Shown: piece after piece, positions 47,287-60,622 of the stretch
How positions within the stretch are numbered: position 1 is the first letter of the stretch
Layout: each line of letters starts with the position of its first letter
Source of the DNA: Helopsaltes ochotensis
Lineage: Eukaryota; Chordata; Aves; Passeriformes; Locustellidae
Assembly: GCA_013400155.1 (NCBI GenBank)
Contig: VXBM01001546.1
Span: forward strand, 9,087-73,086
DNA: 64,000 nt
Direction of reading: 5' to 3'
Position numbers and translations under genes: made by a program
Notes under the pieces: generated by a model
Told to the model about the DNA's origin: nothing
What the model saw: the letters and a program-made list of their open reading frames with translations, nothing else
Databases searched by the model: none

Positions 47287-47849
47287 ATTTAATCATGTCA
47301 TGATGTGAAGTACCATTGTGTTTGAAACTTTTTGGCTTCAGGATAAAAATCAAAACTAATCTGCGTGAGAATTTTAGATTCTGGTATACTTCTTTTCCCT
47401 AAAAAGCAAGCTTCCCTCATGTATGTTTTATTTATTTCCAAGAAGAGTCTTTCCCATAGGAGACATGGAAACAAAAGCATTATAATGAATGCTTAAAGAA
47501 GCCTTTTGTCCTTGCCAATTATGAATATATAATTTGGATTCCATATTAAGCTTTTTAACCTTATAAATTTCTTTTTAAGAGTTTTATGTACTTGCTTTAA
47601 ACTGTAGCTTTGGCTTATGTCTTTCCAAAAAATAGCCAAACTTTCTATTTTATAATTGCATTTCATAATTACATTTCTCCTAGCAAGCATGCTTTTTAGT
47701 GTGTTTACATAAAAGCTTGCATTAATTTGTGCAGCTGGTTCATGAACCTCTTCCTGCTTCTGAACTGTGCCTAGCATCTTGTCAATTTTTTTAACCAAGT
47801 AAAGCAAAAATCAGGTTGAATTAAAATACTGAAGACTGCATTAAGCAGA

Positions 47850-49321
47850 TGTAGTGGTTTCATGTTCGCCAAATTTTGTCTACTAAATTTTAGTATTTCT
47901 TTAGTATGGAATAGGATTAGAATAAAGGTAAAACAGGCTCAACTTAAAAGACAAAAAAAAGTTAGATTTATTAACACACATAAAAAGAGAACAAAAAAAT
48001 TGAAACCTCTCAAAAAGCACTACCCTTCCCATACTAACAGATTACTTTCTTACAAAACAATATAAAGAGACAGAACTCAGAACTCCCAAGTTAGTACCAC
48101 TTATAAAATAGTCTTTCATTCAGTCTCAAAGAGAGAAAATCTCTCCTCATTATGGTAACTTTCCACAAGAGACACAGTCTGTGGCTCCCAACCCCACAAA
48201 TGCAGCCAGCCCGGGAAATTTGCATTTGTGGTAACCTCCCAAAGCCAGCAGCCTATTCCATGGCTGCATCTGGGCTGTGGACTCATGTTGGGGTTTCACC
48301 TCTTTTAAAGATGCATAGTTCCATAACAAAAGACTTTTTCATATTCAGGAAAACAAATATCTTCCTTTCTCCCTGGTGCTGGAATTTCTTCTCATCTCAC
48401 TTTGTTCACATAGCTCATAAGATCACCAGATCACAGTTTGTTAGTCCAAAATTCAGTGGAATAAATTAACTACCCTTTGCTTAGAAATGATAAAAACATC
48501 TCCCCAATTCAGAGTTCACGATTTAAAGGAATATTACAGCCTGTTACCATAAAATCAAAGGAGATTTTCAGCCTAAAATTAAGGCAACTCGCCATCTCTT
48601 CTACTTAAGAAGTCACTCTTCCTTTACCGACTTTGATATCTTCCTATTGTCCCTTACATATCTCCAATTTGGTCTTTCCTCCCTCTCTCAGAAGGGTTAG
48701 AGTCTAAAAAAGGTCTCAGTCTGTGTCAGGAAAGAGTTAACATTCCTTGCCTGGGCCTGCAGATGGCCACGTGGTCTCCACCGTGCAGCAGTTGTGAAAG
48801 TCCCTCCAGCATGCTGGATCCACACCGGTGAAGGAAACTGGGAACAGTTGAGATCCATCCACGAGTCCAGGGTCTCTCTCTCCTTCCCCACCCCTGGGTC
48901 TCACAGGGGTGAGCTCAACCCAGTCTGGGTTCGGCGCTGCTTTTCTGGAGTGGGACCCAAGGGGCATTCCCTCAGCCCAGGGCCCTCCTCCCCCTCTCCC
49001 CCTCCAAGCTGTCGGGCTCCGTGGTGGTGGGATGGGGAAAGCTCGGCTCAGCCCCGCCAGGGCTCCAACTGTGGCTGAGCCCGGCCCGGCCCAGCCCGGC
49101 CTGACCCGGCCGGCCGGGGCAGTGGGGCCCAAGCCCGCGCTGCCACCCCCTGCCCAACCACGGCAAGAAGAGAGACTGCGCCCAGAGACTTCCCTGTAAT
49201 TAAGGTCAGTTTTCCCAGAGGTGTATACCTGCACCCCATTGGTCAATCTGACTGCCAATTTTAAAGTAGATCACCAATTAGTTTTCTTTTTACCATCTAT
49301 GCCAAACCAATACGGCAGACA
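47850..49321 (-). mobile_element. LTR of an endogenous retrovirus (about 1.5 kb)
   Basis: The plus-strand edges are TGTAGTGG at 47850 and GGCAGACA at 49321, so the sense strand reads TGTCTGCC...CCACTACA. Sense-strand features are a CCAAT-containing U3, a very GC-rich centre (48735-49200) and AATAAA at the complement of 47967-47972, followed by U5 with aatttggcgaacatg and the CCACTACA end. The same order of motifs is found in the element at about 61010-62845, so the two belong to one family. No internal retroviral genes adjoin, and no clean target-site duplication is seen. Confidence 0.65.
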
Positions 49322-50440
49322 ATGGCTGGTCGAGTATCAAGGGAGGGGCATACAGGAATTCTGGAAATATTAGAAGCATGTCCTGAATGAATTATTTACT
49401 TGAGGTTTGTTTCAGACTAATCCATGCAGCATTTCTAGCTTTCTAAACTGTTTGTCTGTATTTGGGGTTTTGAGCCCTTGTGGACAGCAAAATCCTGATT
49501 CCTCCACGTCAGATTGGTAGGAGGAATTTCAGCAACGTATTGCTAAAACTCCCGGTCTTTTTTTCTCATCATTTACAAGCTGGGTCAGTAATTTCAGTGT
49601 TTGGAATTGGGGCTCTTTTGGTGGGATATGAATACTCCAGAGACATTAAGAGGTGTTAAAAATAAACAAAATACTGGTCTCACCTGAGTTGGCCCATATA
49701 GAGAGGGAATCATAAGACAAGCTCTTTTCAATGAACAGTTCTCTCAATTCCTTTTCTAGTGAATCATCTCCTAGCTCTTGTGTTTGATTTCACAAAAGCA
49801 TGTTCTAACATTCTGCTTTATAGTATAGAAGTCTCTGGCTAATGTCTTTTCCAGACCTGGCCTAAAAAGAGAAAGCTGCTGAGAAAGCTGCATGCTCCCT
49901 CTGTTTCTGCTGTGTGCGTGAGGGATTCTTTAGCCCAGGTGCCAACTGTCCTTTAGGAAGGTACCATGTCCCAGAGATTTCTGTCAGTTGTCTCTGATAA
50001 CTTCTATGGTAGTTACTATCTGTAAGCCAAGCAAGAATTAAATAAGAATTGGAAGTCTGGATTGCCACATCCTTATTTAACAAGCAATTCTAGTGCAGAG
50101 AAATTATTCATACAGGCAGCAGTGTAGGGAGTCCTGCTCTTGAGTCAGCTGATGCTCTATATTTTAAAATGTTTTCCTGTTTCTGTTTAAATTAATTCCA
50201 TTTTTTTCTTTTCAACTCGTAACTGGCTTAATATTTTTCGATATACCCTGGTGTAGAGAGTGGTTTCCCTGGGGAAGAAGAAAATCTTGGCCTAGTACTT
50301 TGGGAAACCCCTTTCTAAGTATAGTAAAGCAAGAGGCTATCTTGGGTTGCAATGCAAGATGTAACCATCCCAATCTGTTGAAACCGGTTGAAGAGATTTC
50401 TTTTTCCTTCATCTCATAACTCTGGAGGGGAGGGGGCAGG
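49322..50440. other. Spacer between LTR elements
   Basis: 1.1 kb with no recognised gene. It ends in a short G-rich run just before the next LTR. Confidence 0.5.
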
Positions 50441-51055
50441 TGTCTTTCTGTTAATGGGCCAACTGTTAAAACCAGGTGGAGCAGTGTTCCTTATCTCTTT
50501 CATGACTCATCCTCCCTCCAGGGGGTATCTTCTGGTAAAGGGCCATTAGGGCTCACTGCATTACTGATAAAATTGCATCATCCCATTGTGAGATGCTCCA
50601 CCCAGTAGGGGGAGCCAAGAATTTCTGCCTGGATAAAAACCTGACAATCAGAACACCAGCAGCCAGTCCTCCACTGGATTACCAGAGGAAGACCAGACCC
50701 ATCTTGCCATCACTAGACCCTTTCTACAGGATCATCTCTACTCCAACAGAACCACATCTGTCACTCCAGGAGGACTTATTTTGGACTGCTTCCAACACAC
50801 TTACCAACAGGGTGTCAGGTTGTATTCTGACTCTGTCAATGTTTCTAGGATTTTTGTTTGTTTGTTTGCTTCGGGTTTTTTTGTACTACATTTGTATTTT
50901 TAATATTCCTAGTAAAGAATTGTTTTTCATATCATTGCCTGAAAGCCCCTTTAATTGCAAAATTATAATGATTTGGAGGAAGGGGGTTTGCATTCTCCAT
51001 TCCAAGGGAAACTGCAGCTTTCCCTGACAGACACCTGTCTTTTTAAACCTAGACA
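50441..51055 (+). mobile_element. Solo LTR of an endogenous retrovirus (about 615 bp)
   Basis: Begins TGTCTTTCTG and ends CCTAGACA, with TG...CA termini. AGTAAA in cctagtaaagaattg acts as polyadenylation signal, followed by a U5-like tail ending in gacagacacctgtc and TTTTTAAACCTAGACA. The text resembles a common passerine/neoavian LTR from memory. Target-site duplication is not clear. An open frame of 144 codons inside it is not gene-like. Confidence 0.65.
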
Positions 51056-53689
51056 GAGGCTTACTCCCATGTTCCCTCAGTTCAAGCATGCAAATTGTTG
51101 CTAGACGGTCCCTAGTTCTTTGTGTTCCATAGGTTGATTTTTGGTGCAGAAATTTTAATATTCCTAAACATTCTCCTCTACTGGACCTTTCCCTCAGACT
51201 CCACCTTAACTCTTCCCCACATTGGAATGTATCACTACCCCTGTCTGACCTGGGCTCTTGGGTTTTGCCCCTTGTTGTTGCCTTTTGTCAGTCTGTTCCC
51301 CATACAGTGTATGCCTTCTCGTTAGTTGTTTTTGCATTATTAAAATTCTGTTTCTGGACAATTGGATCAAGACTGCCTCTATCAAGTTGTCTTTGGGGAA
51401 GAGTCCCAAGGAAACTCAAAGGGATCCGATTGTCCGGGCCCAGACCCCTGGAAGAGATGTTTGGATATAAAAAGCTTAGGCCTATTCCTGACATTCAAGT
51501 AAGAGTTTGGAATGAAGTACGAATAAAAGACATCAGATGGGGATGTATTAGTAGTTGCAAAGGTATGCTGAAAGTTTTACTAGGTCTGGCAATATATTGG
51601 TGTATGTTTTTTCACCATATTTTATTCTCTGGTTAGGAAATAACATGAGGACAAACCTTTTTGTACTTAACAATAATATACCTAATTAAAAACTGAAATG
51701 TTGCAAGTTTTTATATTGTGTCAGTCCATTTAATTGGAAAGAAGATTCTCCATTCCAGTCAGCAATTGGACTCTTGATAATTTAAAAGGATTCATGACAA
51801 TCTGTGATAAATTCCACACTTTCAGGCTAAAGAAATGAAGAAGTGATAATTACCGATGGGTTACTAAATGGTTGGAAGAGAGTCATCAAAGAGATGCAAG
51901 GATAGATTTATTTTTTTGTAAGTAGCTGAAGAATAAATGTGTATTTGATGTAAATAAACCAAAAGCTGTACAGTTTCTGAAATCCAAGAAAATTGGAATT
52001 CTATCTCCTACCTTTATGTTATGCATAAAAGGTGAAAATTGTGTATTTTGGTAAATGGATTAATTACGAGAGAAATGTAAAAAATCATGAGAGAAAGTGG
52101 AAATTTGCTGAACTATTATAAGAGAAATTGCCATTAAACTGCTTAGAATTCTTAATGTAATGAACCAATCTGGTGTAGTTCCATGATGTAACCTGAAGAG
52201 ATTTGAGAGACATATTGCTAAAACTAGGGATGGTAGTAACAAACTCTCTACTGTAAAACTTAGTAAATATTCTTCCATAGGGCAGGCAGTAGTCTTTGGA
52301 ATTGAAACAACTGTATGGAAGTTTCAAACTCTGGCGCTAGGTTTTGAAGCTTGGCAAAACAGACCTAAAGAATTATAAAAGCTGGATAACTTCTGGGCTG
52401 GTAGTGCTCTGTCAGTATACAGTCACACTGGGCTTCTTTCTTTCCAGGGCAGCCCCAATCATGCTGCTTTTGGGCACATTTTTATTGTGAAGAACACATC
52501 TCTGGCCTTGTTGTTAGACATGTCAATGCTTTACTCAGTAGTGATTGTGCATTGCCTGATGTCACAGTACTGAGTTGTATTGTCAGGTCTAGTCTCTCAG
52601 TACTGAAATAGAAGGTTTTATCTGTGGAGATATTTCACTAAGCCACCTCTTCCTGTTTGGTACATCATGGAAGCTTGTCTTCAGTTCCCTATAACTATCT
52701 GGTGATGTGAAGTAGTTTGGTGCAAGACAGGACATTGCTCTGGTGCTGTGAGGTATCCTCAGGTATGGCAAGAGAAATGTGACAGACACTGACACCAGAG
52801 CTATGTGCTCTGTGACTTCTGAAGGAAGCATTGGGCCAAGTTAGAGGTGAGGTATGAGCAGCTGGTAACAGCTGGTGAATAGGAAGATATATTGCAAGAT
52901 TCAGAGTTAGTTTGTGTAAATTTAAAGGAGATGAATAGAAACAGAAGAAAAATATTAGGAATATAGTAGAACATTAGGTTGTTATTTTATATAGGTCACC
53001 TATTGGTATACCAATTAGAACCATTTTGGAGAGGTGGCCCTCTGCCTTGCTTCCCTACCCTCTTTATCTAGGAGGAATACTGCTTATTTTGTGGCTCTAT
53101 GACTACTACTATCACCATAAGGGCTGTAGCAAAAACCTGGCTAGATTGAGAAGCAAGGTAGAACACACTTATGTATGTCAGTTAAATGTCAGGATTGAAC
53201 TACACCCTCACTTTCCCTACACAACACACAATGTATCCCCAATGTATAATTTACTTGATCTGTATTGTAGCGATAGCTGCACGTGAACAAAATTCTCTAT
53301 TCAATTACTTGTTTACATCTCTGCTGCAATCAGAGAAGCAGTCCCATTACATTCTAGATGCCCACCAGCAGTAGTTTTAATTACAGCATTACTTTGAAAT
53401 CAAATTGCTTGTTTGACAGCACTAGTTAGAATCCTTAACAGGCAGTAGAGTGTGCATTTCAGTAAGTGAAAAATAATCCACTGTATTGCCACTGACCTTC
53501 AGCATTTTCATGCAAAATTCACACATTTTAATGTGTAAAGTAAGCCAGAATATTACTTCTATCCCTACTATATTTGAGACAGAGAGGACAACCTCATCTG
53601 GAAATCTGATGGTAGCTCTCTACCAAGTTTTGATTGGAATGACATCTCACTGCTGGTTGGTAGATGCTCTTAACTGCACCTGAATGGAA
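51056..53689. other. Intergenic, possible further LTR remnant at its left end
   Basis: The first 420 bp (to about 51480) have the pyrimidine-rich composition and a ttaaaattctgtttctgg phrase seen in LTR U5 regions and may be a second, older LTR remnant. From 51500 to 53690 the sequence is AT-rich and I recognise nothing. Confidence 0.35.
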
Positions 53690-54300
53690 AAACCCTCAAT
53701 ATTTTGCCCTTGAGTCCAAGGCCAATGGTGTCCTGGGGTACACAAGAAGGAGCATTGTCAGCAGGTCCAGGGAGATCATCCTGCTCTTCTGCTCAGCCCT
53801 GGTGAGACACATTTGGTCTGCTGTGTCCACTTTTGAGCTTCTCAGAACAACAAAGGCATGGAGCTGCTGAAGCAAGTTCAGTGGATGGCAACAAAAGTGA
53901 TGAGGGGACTGGAGCATCACTCTTATGAGGAAAGGCTGAGGGAGGTGGGCCTGTTCAGCCCAGAAAAGAGATGACTGAGAAGGGACTTGATGAATGTCAA
54001 TAACTACCTGAAGTGAGGGTGTCAAGAGGGTGGATCCAAGCTCCGCTCAGTGATGCTGAGCAATAGGACAAGAGGCAATGAGCACAAAAGGATGCACAGG
54101 ATGTTCCATTTGAATAAAAGAAGAACTTGACTGAGCACTGGAAGAGATTGTGCAGAGAGGTTGTGGGGCTTCCTCCACTGGGAAAATTCAAGAATTGTCT
54201 GGACACAGTTCTGTGCCTTGTAGTCTAGTTTTTTGAGCAGGAAGGTTGAAACAGATGACCTACCTTAGTGCCTTCCAACTGTATCCATTCAGTGATACAC
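53690..54300 (+). mobile_element. CR1 LINE 3' portion
   Basis: Sense CR1. Recognisable stretches include gggcctgttcagcccagaaaag, gagaagggacttgatgaatg, ggacaagaggcaatgagcac and agagaggttgtggggcttcc, with the terminal ttccaactgtatccattcagtga. Several indels make it inactive. Confidence 0.9.
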
Positions 54301-54301
54301 T

Positions 54302-54610
54302 TGTAAGGGAATGCATTCCCAGAAACAACCACAGATCCTCTGTATTTTAAGACACCACTGTCGTCCTGATTTTTCAGCCTTCTGATGTTTTTCATTTCTG
54401 AAATGGAGTTTCTCACACTCTTAAATGTAAACAATGGTTGTTCCTTCATGGAGGAGAAAGTTGATTGACTGTTAGTCTGACCAGTGTGTTGGAGAGGTGG
54501 CAACTTCACCCTCCAATCCATGCTCACCTTTGGAATTTCTATAAAATATCAAAATCTGTAAATAAAGATCCCTTGTTGCCTTTGGATGACTAAGCATGTG
54601 AGTACAGTCC
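54302..54610 (+). mobile_element. Short LTR remnant, copy A
   Basis: Shares an ordered set of phrases with the element at 60120-60504: cctgatttttcagcc, ttgattgactgt, ccagtg, and gaggtggcaacttcaccctccaatcc against gatgtggccacactctcatccaatcc. AATAAA is present near 54561. Both copies lie in the same orientation. It begins close to the end of the preceding CR1. Confidence 0.55.
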
Positions 54611-54929
54611 CTTCCTATCTTTTATCTCAACAACACCACGTATAGGTGAATATTAGATATCCTTGTTTTATGAAGTTTTAATTTGTGTTCTGATTGTGGT
54701 GATTTCCATGACTTTATATATACCCCTTTATATATAAATGTGAGTTATTTATCCAATATGGAAATTATTCCACAGTTATTCCACTGTCATCATGAATCTA
54801 CCTTCCACTGATTTGGGGAGACTTTACTGTGGTCTTTCAGTATAGAAAGGGAGCTTATAAGAAATACAGAGCAAGATTTTTTTTTATAAGGATCTGTATT
54901 TAGAGGACAAGAGGATAACTGTTCTAAAC

Positions 54930-55175
54930 TTTAAACTGAAAATGTTAGGTTTTGATAGGACATAAGGAAGAATTTCTTTTATGGTGAGGGTGGTGAAGCA
55001 CTGGAACAGTCAGCCCAGAGAAACTGTGGATGTCCCATCTGTGGAAGTGTTCAAGGCCAGTTTGGATGAAGCTCTGAGCAACCTGTTCTAGAGGGAGGAG
55101 TCCCTACTCACTTCAGAGGATTTGGAATACATTATCTTTGAAGGCCCCTCACAACACAAACCACTCTGTAATGAA
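54930..55175 (+). mobile_element. CR1 LINE 3' end
   Basis: Sense CR1 tail with aaggaagaatttctttta, ggtggtgaagcactggaaca, ctgtggatgtcccatctgtgg and the final caaaccactctgtaatga. Different CR1 subfamily text from the copy at 53690. Confidence 0.9.
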
Positions 55176-58100
55176 GCAAACATTTTATTTTGGAGAAATG
55201 CTAGTGTAAGTCTTAGTTCCATTTGTACCACCTGGCAAAATGATAGATGTTTCTGCATAAACAATCTGGAGTGCTGATACCCATTATCCTCTGTGTTAAA
55301 CTCCAGAGAATGAGAAAGTCTTATAATGTCTTTTACAGACAAAGAATAACTTTGTGTATCAGTCTGATTTCAGTCAGATTAAACCAAAGAAACAGGCCAA
55401 GAATTAGAAAATGTGAAAGTTTGGGAAGTTCTGTGCCTCAGGAGATACTGATGGGAAAGATCCACAAGAGCAGAAGGCGGTCAGTGCTTCTCTGCTGAAG
55501 TGCTTGCAAATGCTCTATGTACCTGTCTATGCAAAAGACATGGGGATGGAGCTCTACTAAATATAAACCAAATGGTCAGTGTTAGGCGTGAGTGAATTTG
55601 GAAAATTCAGTTCCAGGCAATGTCATAAAAAGTCAGAAAATGCACGTTTCAAAGCTTAACAAACTTACATGTTGCAGAGCAAATTGTAGTTCATGTTGGG
55701 AAGAAATCTGTTTTGTGGACAATTAATAGCTTAGCCCAATTCAGCTTTGTGTAGAGCAGAGGTCTCAGAATACAAAAGAGAGTTCATAAGTTGCTCAAGA
55801 GTGAAGTGCCAGATGATCAGTATTTTACTTGAATCAGGGCATCACCAGACATGGCCACAGCTCCGATGTGACTTGCAAGGCCTAAATCTCAGTTAACCAG
55901 TTGGCTCACAAATGGGGAAGCTTCCAATCACCATGCACAATTAGGGGATAAATTGCTGAGAGACTTGTAAATCCCTGAGAAATCGTAAGCTCCTGGTACT
56001 GCAGCATGGAACTGTGAAAGAGAAATTTATCTCATTTAAGTATTTAAAGGGCAGTGAATGGGTTGTTACATGTCTGACTGATTATATCTGGATTATCTTT
56101 AGGCTGTTTTACAGAATATATTCATCTAGGAACCCATCTCAAAAACCTGCGATATGAGGGAGCTCAGGAGCTGAAATGTCCCAGACCGCTGAATGTGGGT
56201 GTTGCTTTGAGTTTATTCTTAGAGTGATGCTTACCTTATGATTTTTTTTTATCTGTAAGGGGTACTATGTTGTCTGAAATGAAGTCTCAAAAATTCCAGT
56301 CCTTATATTAAATTACTGCAATACTATTAAAAATTCAGTTCTAGAAAGTGGTGATTATTCTCTGAAAATAATATAACTACTGTTAAAACGTAGGACAAAA
56401 GAGAATTTTATGACCCTCATTCCCTTACTTATGCTCATTTAAATGATTTGTATTACTTCTGTTTTACATTGCTATTAAATAGAACATATACCAGATTGTT
56501 AGTTTTAGCAATAAGATGTGAAGTTCTAGTGGAGAAGCCAGAGACCTCACTGGCAGTTGGCCTTGGTATGTCCTACTCCAGTCATATTCTGAGTCATGGC
56601 ACTTTTTGAATGCCTTTCCCCATTCACAGCTTCAGTCAGGCAGGTTAGCAGGCTGAAGGTGCTGTGCTACTGATTATAGTATATTGCAGGATACTTTGCA
56701 GTTCATCACAGATATAGTAACACTCCCAGAAACCTTGCAGCTGCTCTCAAAACTGCTGCTGCCACTTTTGGTTCTACTGAGTGGAATGCATAGGGATTGA
56801 CGAATGGAGGGCAAAACAATCAGTACTTGGTTGTCCACACACTATGTCCCATGCTAGGGTAAAGGACAAGGAAAAGTAATTTCTATTGGTTGAAGGACAA
56901 TTAGCATAAAACGCACTATAAATTACAGCTGTGCTGCTTATGACAAAACATGGTGCAGTGTTTTGTTATCCTATTACAAAAAAAATTATTCAGTGGCAGG
57001 TATTTAAGACAGAGGTAGTTAAGATTCAACTTGAGACAACATTCCAGGCAAGAGAAGATAAGGGATTCGGAAACTGAGCTGGAAATAGTAGCAAAGATGA
57101 GGGGAATTGTTCAGCTGTTTCTGAATTCCAGAAAGAAAGTAGATCTGTTGGCAGTAAGGAAGAAGAGATAACCGGCAAGTTCCCATATTCTGCTGCAGGA
57201 GTTTTAAAAGTCCTTACAATGAAGTGTTCAATCTCCTTCCCTGAACTTTGGCATAGTATGAATTTTTCAGAAATCACATTGGTGGCTTAGGTCCCCAGAG
57301 AGTCTGCCCTTTGCAGGAAGATAGATAGAAGTGGTGTAGGAGATACAAGGCTAGGTGGCTGCAGAGTGGGAACATGGAGACTCACAAAGTGCGAAAGAGA
57401 AGAAATGAGTAGGATGGGTGAGAAGTCATGGCTTGGGTACCAGTGTTAGCAAATGCTGCTCCTGCTGCTGATTGTTCAACCTGGTGCTCACAAGTTCACT
57501 GCTCTTGGAGAGGTGCTGCTCTAAAGGCCAAAAAATTAGGTTTGTGTCTTGCACAGAGCCGTATTAAGATGGGGAATCTGCTATCACTCAGGGGATGAGA
57601 AACAGACAGGCTCCAGCCACATGCTTCCACCAGCCCTTCCATGGCTCAGGTAGCAGCAGGCTGAGGGTCTTCCTGTAAAAAAACTTCTCCCTGGAAGTAG
57701 CCCTGCATCCTGCTGCCACTTCTGGCAAGAGCTGTGAAGCAAATGACCTAATTATTCTTTTACTGATACAAGCATTTTTACTTTTGTTTTCTGAGTTCTT
57801 TCCTAATCTATGACAACTAGGGATAAACTGACCAAAAGGCAGATAGCTCAGCTTGGCAGCTGAGGGCCTTTTATGGCTGTGGCTGCTGTTGTTTTGTGGA
57901 GAGGTGGATAAATCTTTGTGTCCTGTGATGCCCATCTTGTACTTTTTTCCCCTTGGACAATAATTGAGAATATGCCATGAAATCACCCAATGTCTTGAGA
58001 CTAAGCATGTGGATATTGGTGTAAGATATCTGCAAATATTTCAGTGAAGCAAAGTTCTAGACAAGGCAGTGTATTTTTTTGGAGTCACTGAAAGTTATTT

Positions 58101-60119
58101 CAGTTCCTTCTTTAGAGCAGATAGCCACAGCCTGCACTGTGGTGTGCCTGTTAACTGCAGCTGCACCACTCCAGTCACTTACTCTAAGGGGAGTGTTTAT
58201 AATGCTCCAGATGCGATTTTCCTGAGGTAATGTTGAGTACTGCTGGAAGTGTAACTGAGTGAATGATAATGGACTTTATTTACATGTTATTAATAGTGGT
58301 GGGCATCTTTCTGATGCACCATGTTTTCCAATATGCTGTGTAATAACAACTTACTTTTCTAAAATATTGTTTAAAACCTTAGCTCTAGCACCAAATTAGC
58401 TGGTTCAGGCAGATTCTTTAATTGGTCATTAATGAAGTGTTTAGTGATAGTAAGTAAAGGCTGTCTGCCACACAGTTGTACCATACTTCTCTTAATAGTC
58501 CATTAGACCATACTTTGTAATATCTTGCTACACATACCCTTTTAGTTCAGGAATAAGTGGATATAAATTGAATTTTTATGACTCTTGGAACTCCAAACCA
58601 AGTTATGAGTTATCTTCTCATACAACATATGGTAGTTATGAGGCTGAGAGATCAGATTATTCTGTTTTGATTTTGTTTCACTTAAAAAATAAAGGTCCCA
58701 TTAACAGGTATGCGTAAAGTAATTGTACAGTGTAGAACTTGTGACACATGTTCTGCCATTCTAAAACTTACCAACAGAGCTACAGGCTACCGAGTTTACC
58801 GTAATGCCAGTCTGTTGTGTCCCAGACCAGAGGAGGGAGCTCAAGTGCCAGAGCAAGCAGAACTGATCTGTTCTAGGTTATCTCTTCTTAAAGAGACCAG
58901 CCTGAGGTTATCCTTCTGTTTTCCCACAACCTCAGGTAACCCATCTCCTGTTTTGCAGGTTTGTGTGTGAGAAAATTATCAGATTGCCTGACTTGCAAGT
59001 GCATGCAGTGCATGCAGTGCTGGGACATTTTTTGTGAGTAGGGCAGAATTAGGATGGGGCAGAATCAGGATGGGGCAGAATAGGACGGGTCCAAACAAGT
59101 GTTATGCTCAGACTGTGGGATCTGAAAAAATCAGGGTGCAGTTTTGTCCTAAGGGGTGCTCTGCATGGTGCTGTCCTTATACCATGCTTCTTCCCATGTT
59201 AGGATCTGATTTCCAAGCCCTCTGATTGTCTACTTGTCACTCAGAGAAGACATTCAGGATTTAGTCAGGCTGAAATATAGATTGAGAATCTTAAGATGGA
59301 CATGTTGGAGTAGAAATGCTGAAGTGGCAAGTCCATCACTGTTAAAAGGCTGTGGTTTGGTTTCAGATATCCTTTTTCTCTCCTATGGCTGGAATTGTTG
59401 AAATAAGCACCTGCTGCAGACAACAACCTTGCCCTAAACTTCACTTTCATGTCCTACTCAAGGTATGTTTGTTTGATATTTTTTATAGAGGCTAATTCCT
59501 TTCTCTGCTGTCAAAGTGAAATGATGGCACTTGATTGCTGAAAGACACAGAGTGATGAATTTCATGTCTGATGGCTTTTATTAGAAGGTAGCTCTCTTGA
59601 AAGTGGTACTGCTCAGCAGGGCTAATTTAGAGTGGCTTTTTCTCACAGATTGATGTCATTCTTCTAGTATGTTTGTGGTGCAGCTGTTGCCGATGTTATG
59701 GAAGTGCTTCCAATTCGCAGGCAGAAACTGGGGAGAGGGACAGCTCTTTTGGAGAATCTGTGTGTGTACTATGGTCTCTGACTCTATGGTGTGGCACCAG
59801 ACTCAGGAAATGACCTATTGTACATCACAGCAATAACATGTAATAAAAATATTAAGGGATTTTTCATCAGCTGCAGTCTTCTGCTTTATTATTCTGTATC
59901 TTGCCCTGCACAAAATGAACTTCTGAGCCAAAGAGAATACTGTCACAGAAAGGAAAATGAGGTTGAAAATGGACTTAAACAAAATTCTGTGCTTCACTCT
60001 TCGCTTTTTAGAAATAATACATTTATTTTTACCATCTTTACTATAGCTAAAAATAAGCAATATTTGGAAGACTTGCCATTTATGCCCTGGGTACACATTT
60101 CTCTGTCAGTTGCTACTGT
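55176..60119. other. Intergenic, no gene recognised
   Basis: About 5 kb. The only internal structure I can support is the 16-bp tandem repeat at 59041-59088. A 132-codon open frame on the minus strand at 57588-57986 has no recognisable domain. Confidence 0.5.
59041..59088 (+). repeat. 16-bp tandem repeat, three copies
   Basis: Unit gggcagaattaggatg at 59041-59056, repeated at 59057-59072 with one change and at 59073-59088 with more. A separate gtgcatgcagtgcatgcagtgc run lies just upstream at about 58999-59020. Confidence 0.75.
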
Positions 60120-60504
60120 TGATTTCTAATTCGATCCTGTAGTATGCCACAGTCTGTTGCCCTGATTTTTGCAGCCTTTCTGATGTGTTTCTTAGTTCTT
60201 AAAGTGGAGTCAGAATTATCAATGTTATGCATTGCTTTTGCGTCTTCTAACGCTGGTGTTATCTATAGATGCGATTTGTTTGGGAAGCTTCTTTGGTAAA
60301 CATCATGTACACTCTGATGAAAAGAACTCTTGATTGACTGTCAGCTGGGCCAGTGAAATTGGAGATGTGGCCACACTCTCATCCAATCCCTGGCATGGAG
60401 CTAAGATCTATATAAGAAAGAAAAAATAAAGTCAAGTGCTCTTTTGATCTTTCTCCTCATTGAGCGTCCTGCGTGTTTCTTGCTGTGCTAAACACCCCAC
60501 AACA
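60120..60504 (+). mobile_element. Short LTR, copy B
   Basis: Homologous to the remnant at 54302-54610. It has a TATA box (atctatataag near 60408), AATAAA near 60426 and a 3' end around cccacaaca. This is the layout of an LTR with U3, R and U5 in sense. No internal genes follow. Boundaries are approximate because no target-site duplication was found. Confidence 0.6.
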
Positions 60505-60568
60505 GTCAGTGATTTTGAAATGCTTTATAAGCATTAATTCGACATTCTAATAAATCAGCCTGATTTTT

Positions 60569-60622
60569 CAAAATATTTATTATCTTTATTGTGCCCAAAA
60601 TATTTATTATCTTTATTGTGCC
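60569..60622 (+). repeat. 27-bp perfect tandem duplication
   Basis: Two identical adjacent 27-bp units (60569-60595 and 60596-60622) starting caaaatatttattatctt. It lies just after the short LTR. Confidence 0.9.

Larger units (their letters stand above)
45759..47849 (+). other. PSAT1: PSAT1 3' UTR and downstream flank
   Basis: AT-rich sequence after the stop with a proximal AATAAA at 45795 and a distal one at 47281. It includes a run of 18 T near 47070. The true 3' end is not decided by sequence alone. Confidence 0.5.

Noticed and set aside
48737..49258. 173-codon minus-strand open frame
   Set aside because: It lies in the GC-rich part of an LTR and has no resemblance to a retroviral or host protein.
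47845..49319. Possible target-site duplication gcaga around the LTR at 47850
   Set aside because: Using it would end the LTR at ...TACG rather than CA. A 5-bp chance match is likely, so the TG...CA edges were preferred.
50593..51027. 144-codon plus-strand open frame
   Set aside because: It lies entirely within the solo LTR at 50441-51055, which is non-coding.
57588..57986. 132-codon minus-strand open frame
   Set aside because: No recognisable domain, no nearby promoter or splice pattern, and ordinary intergenic composition.
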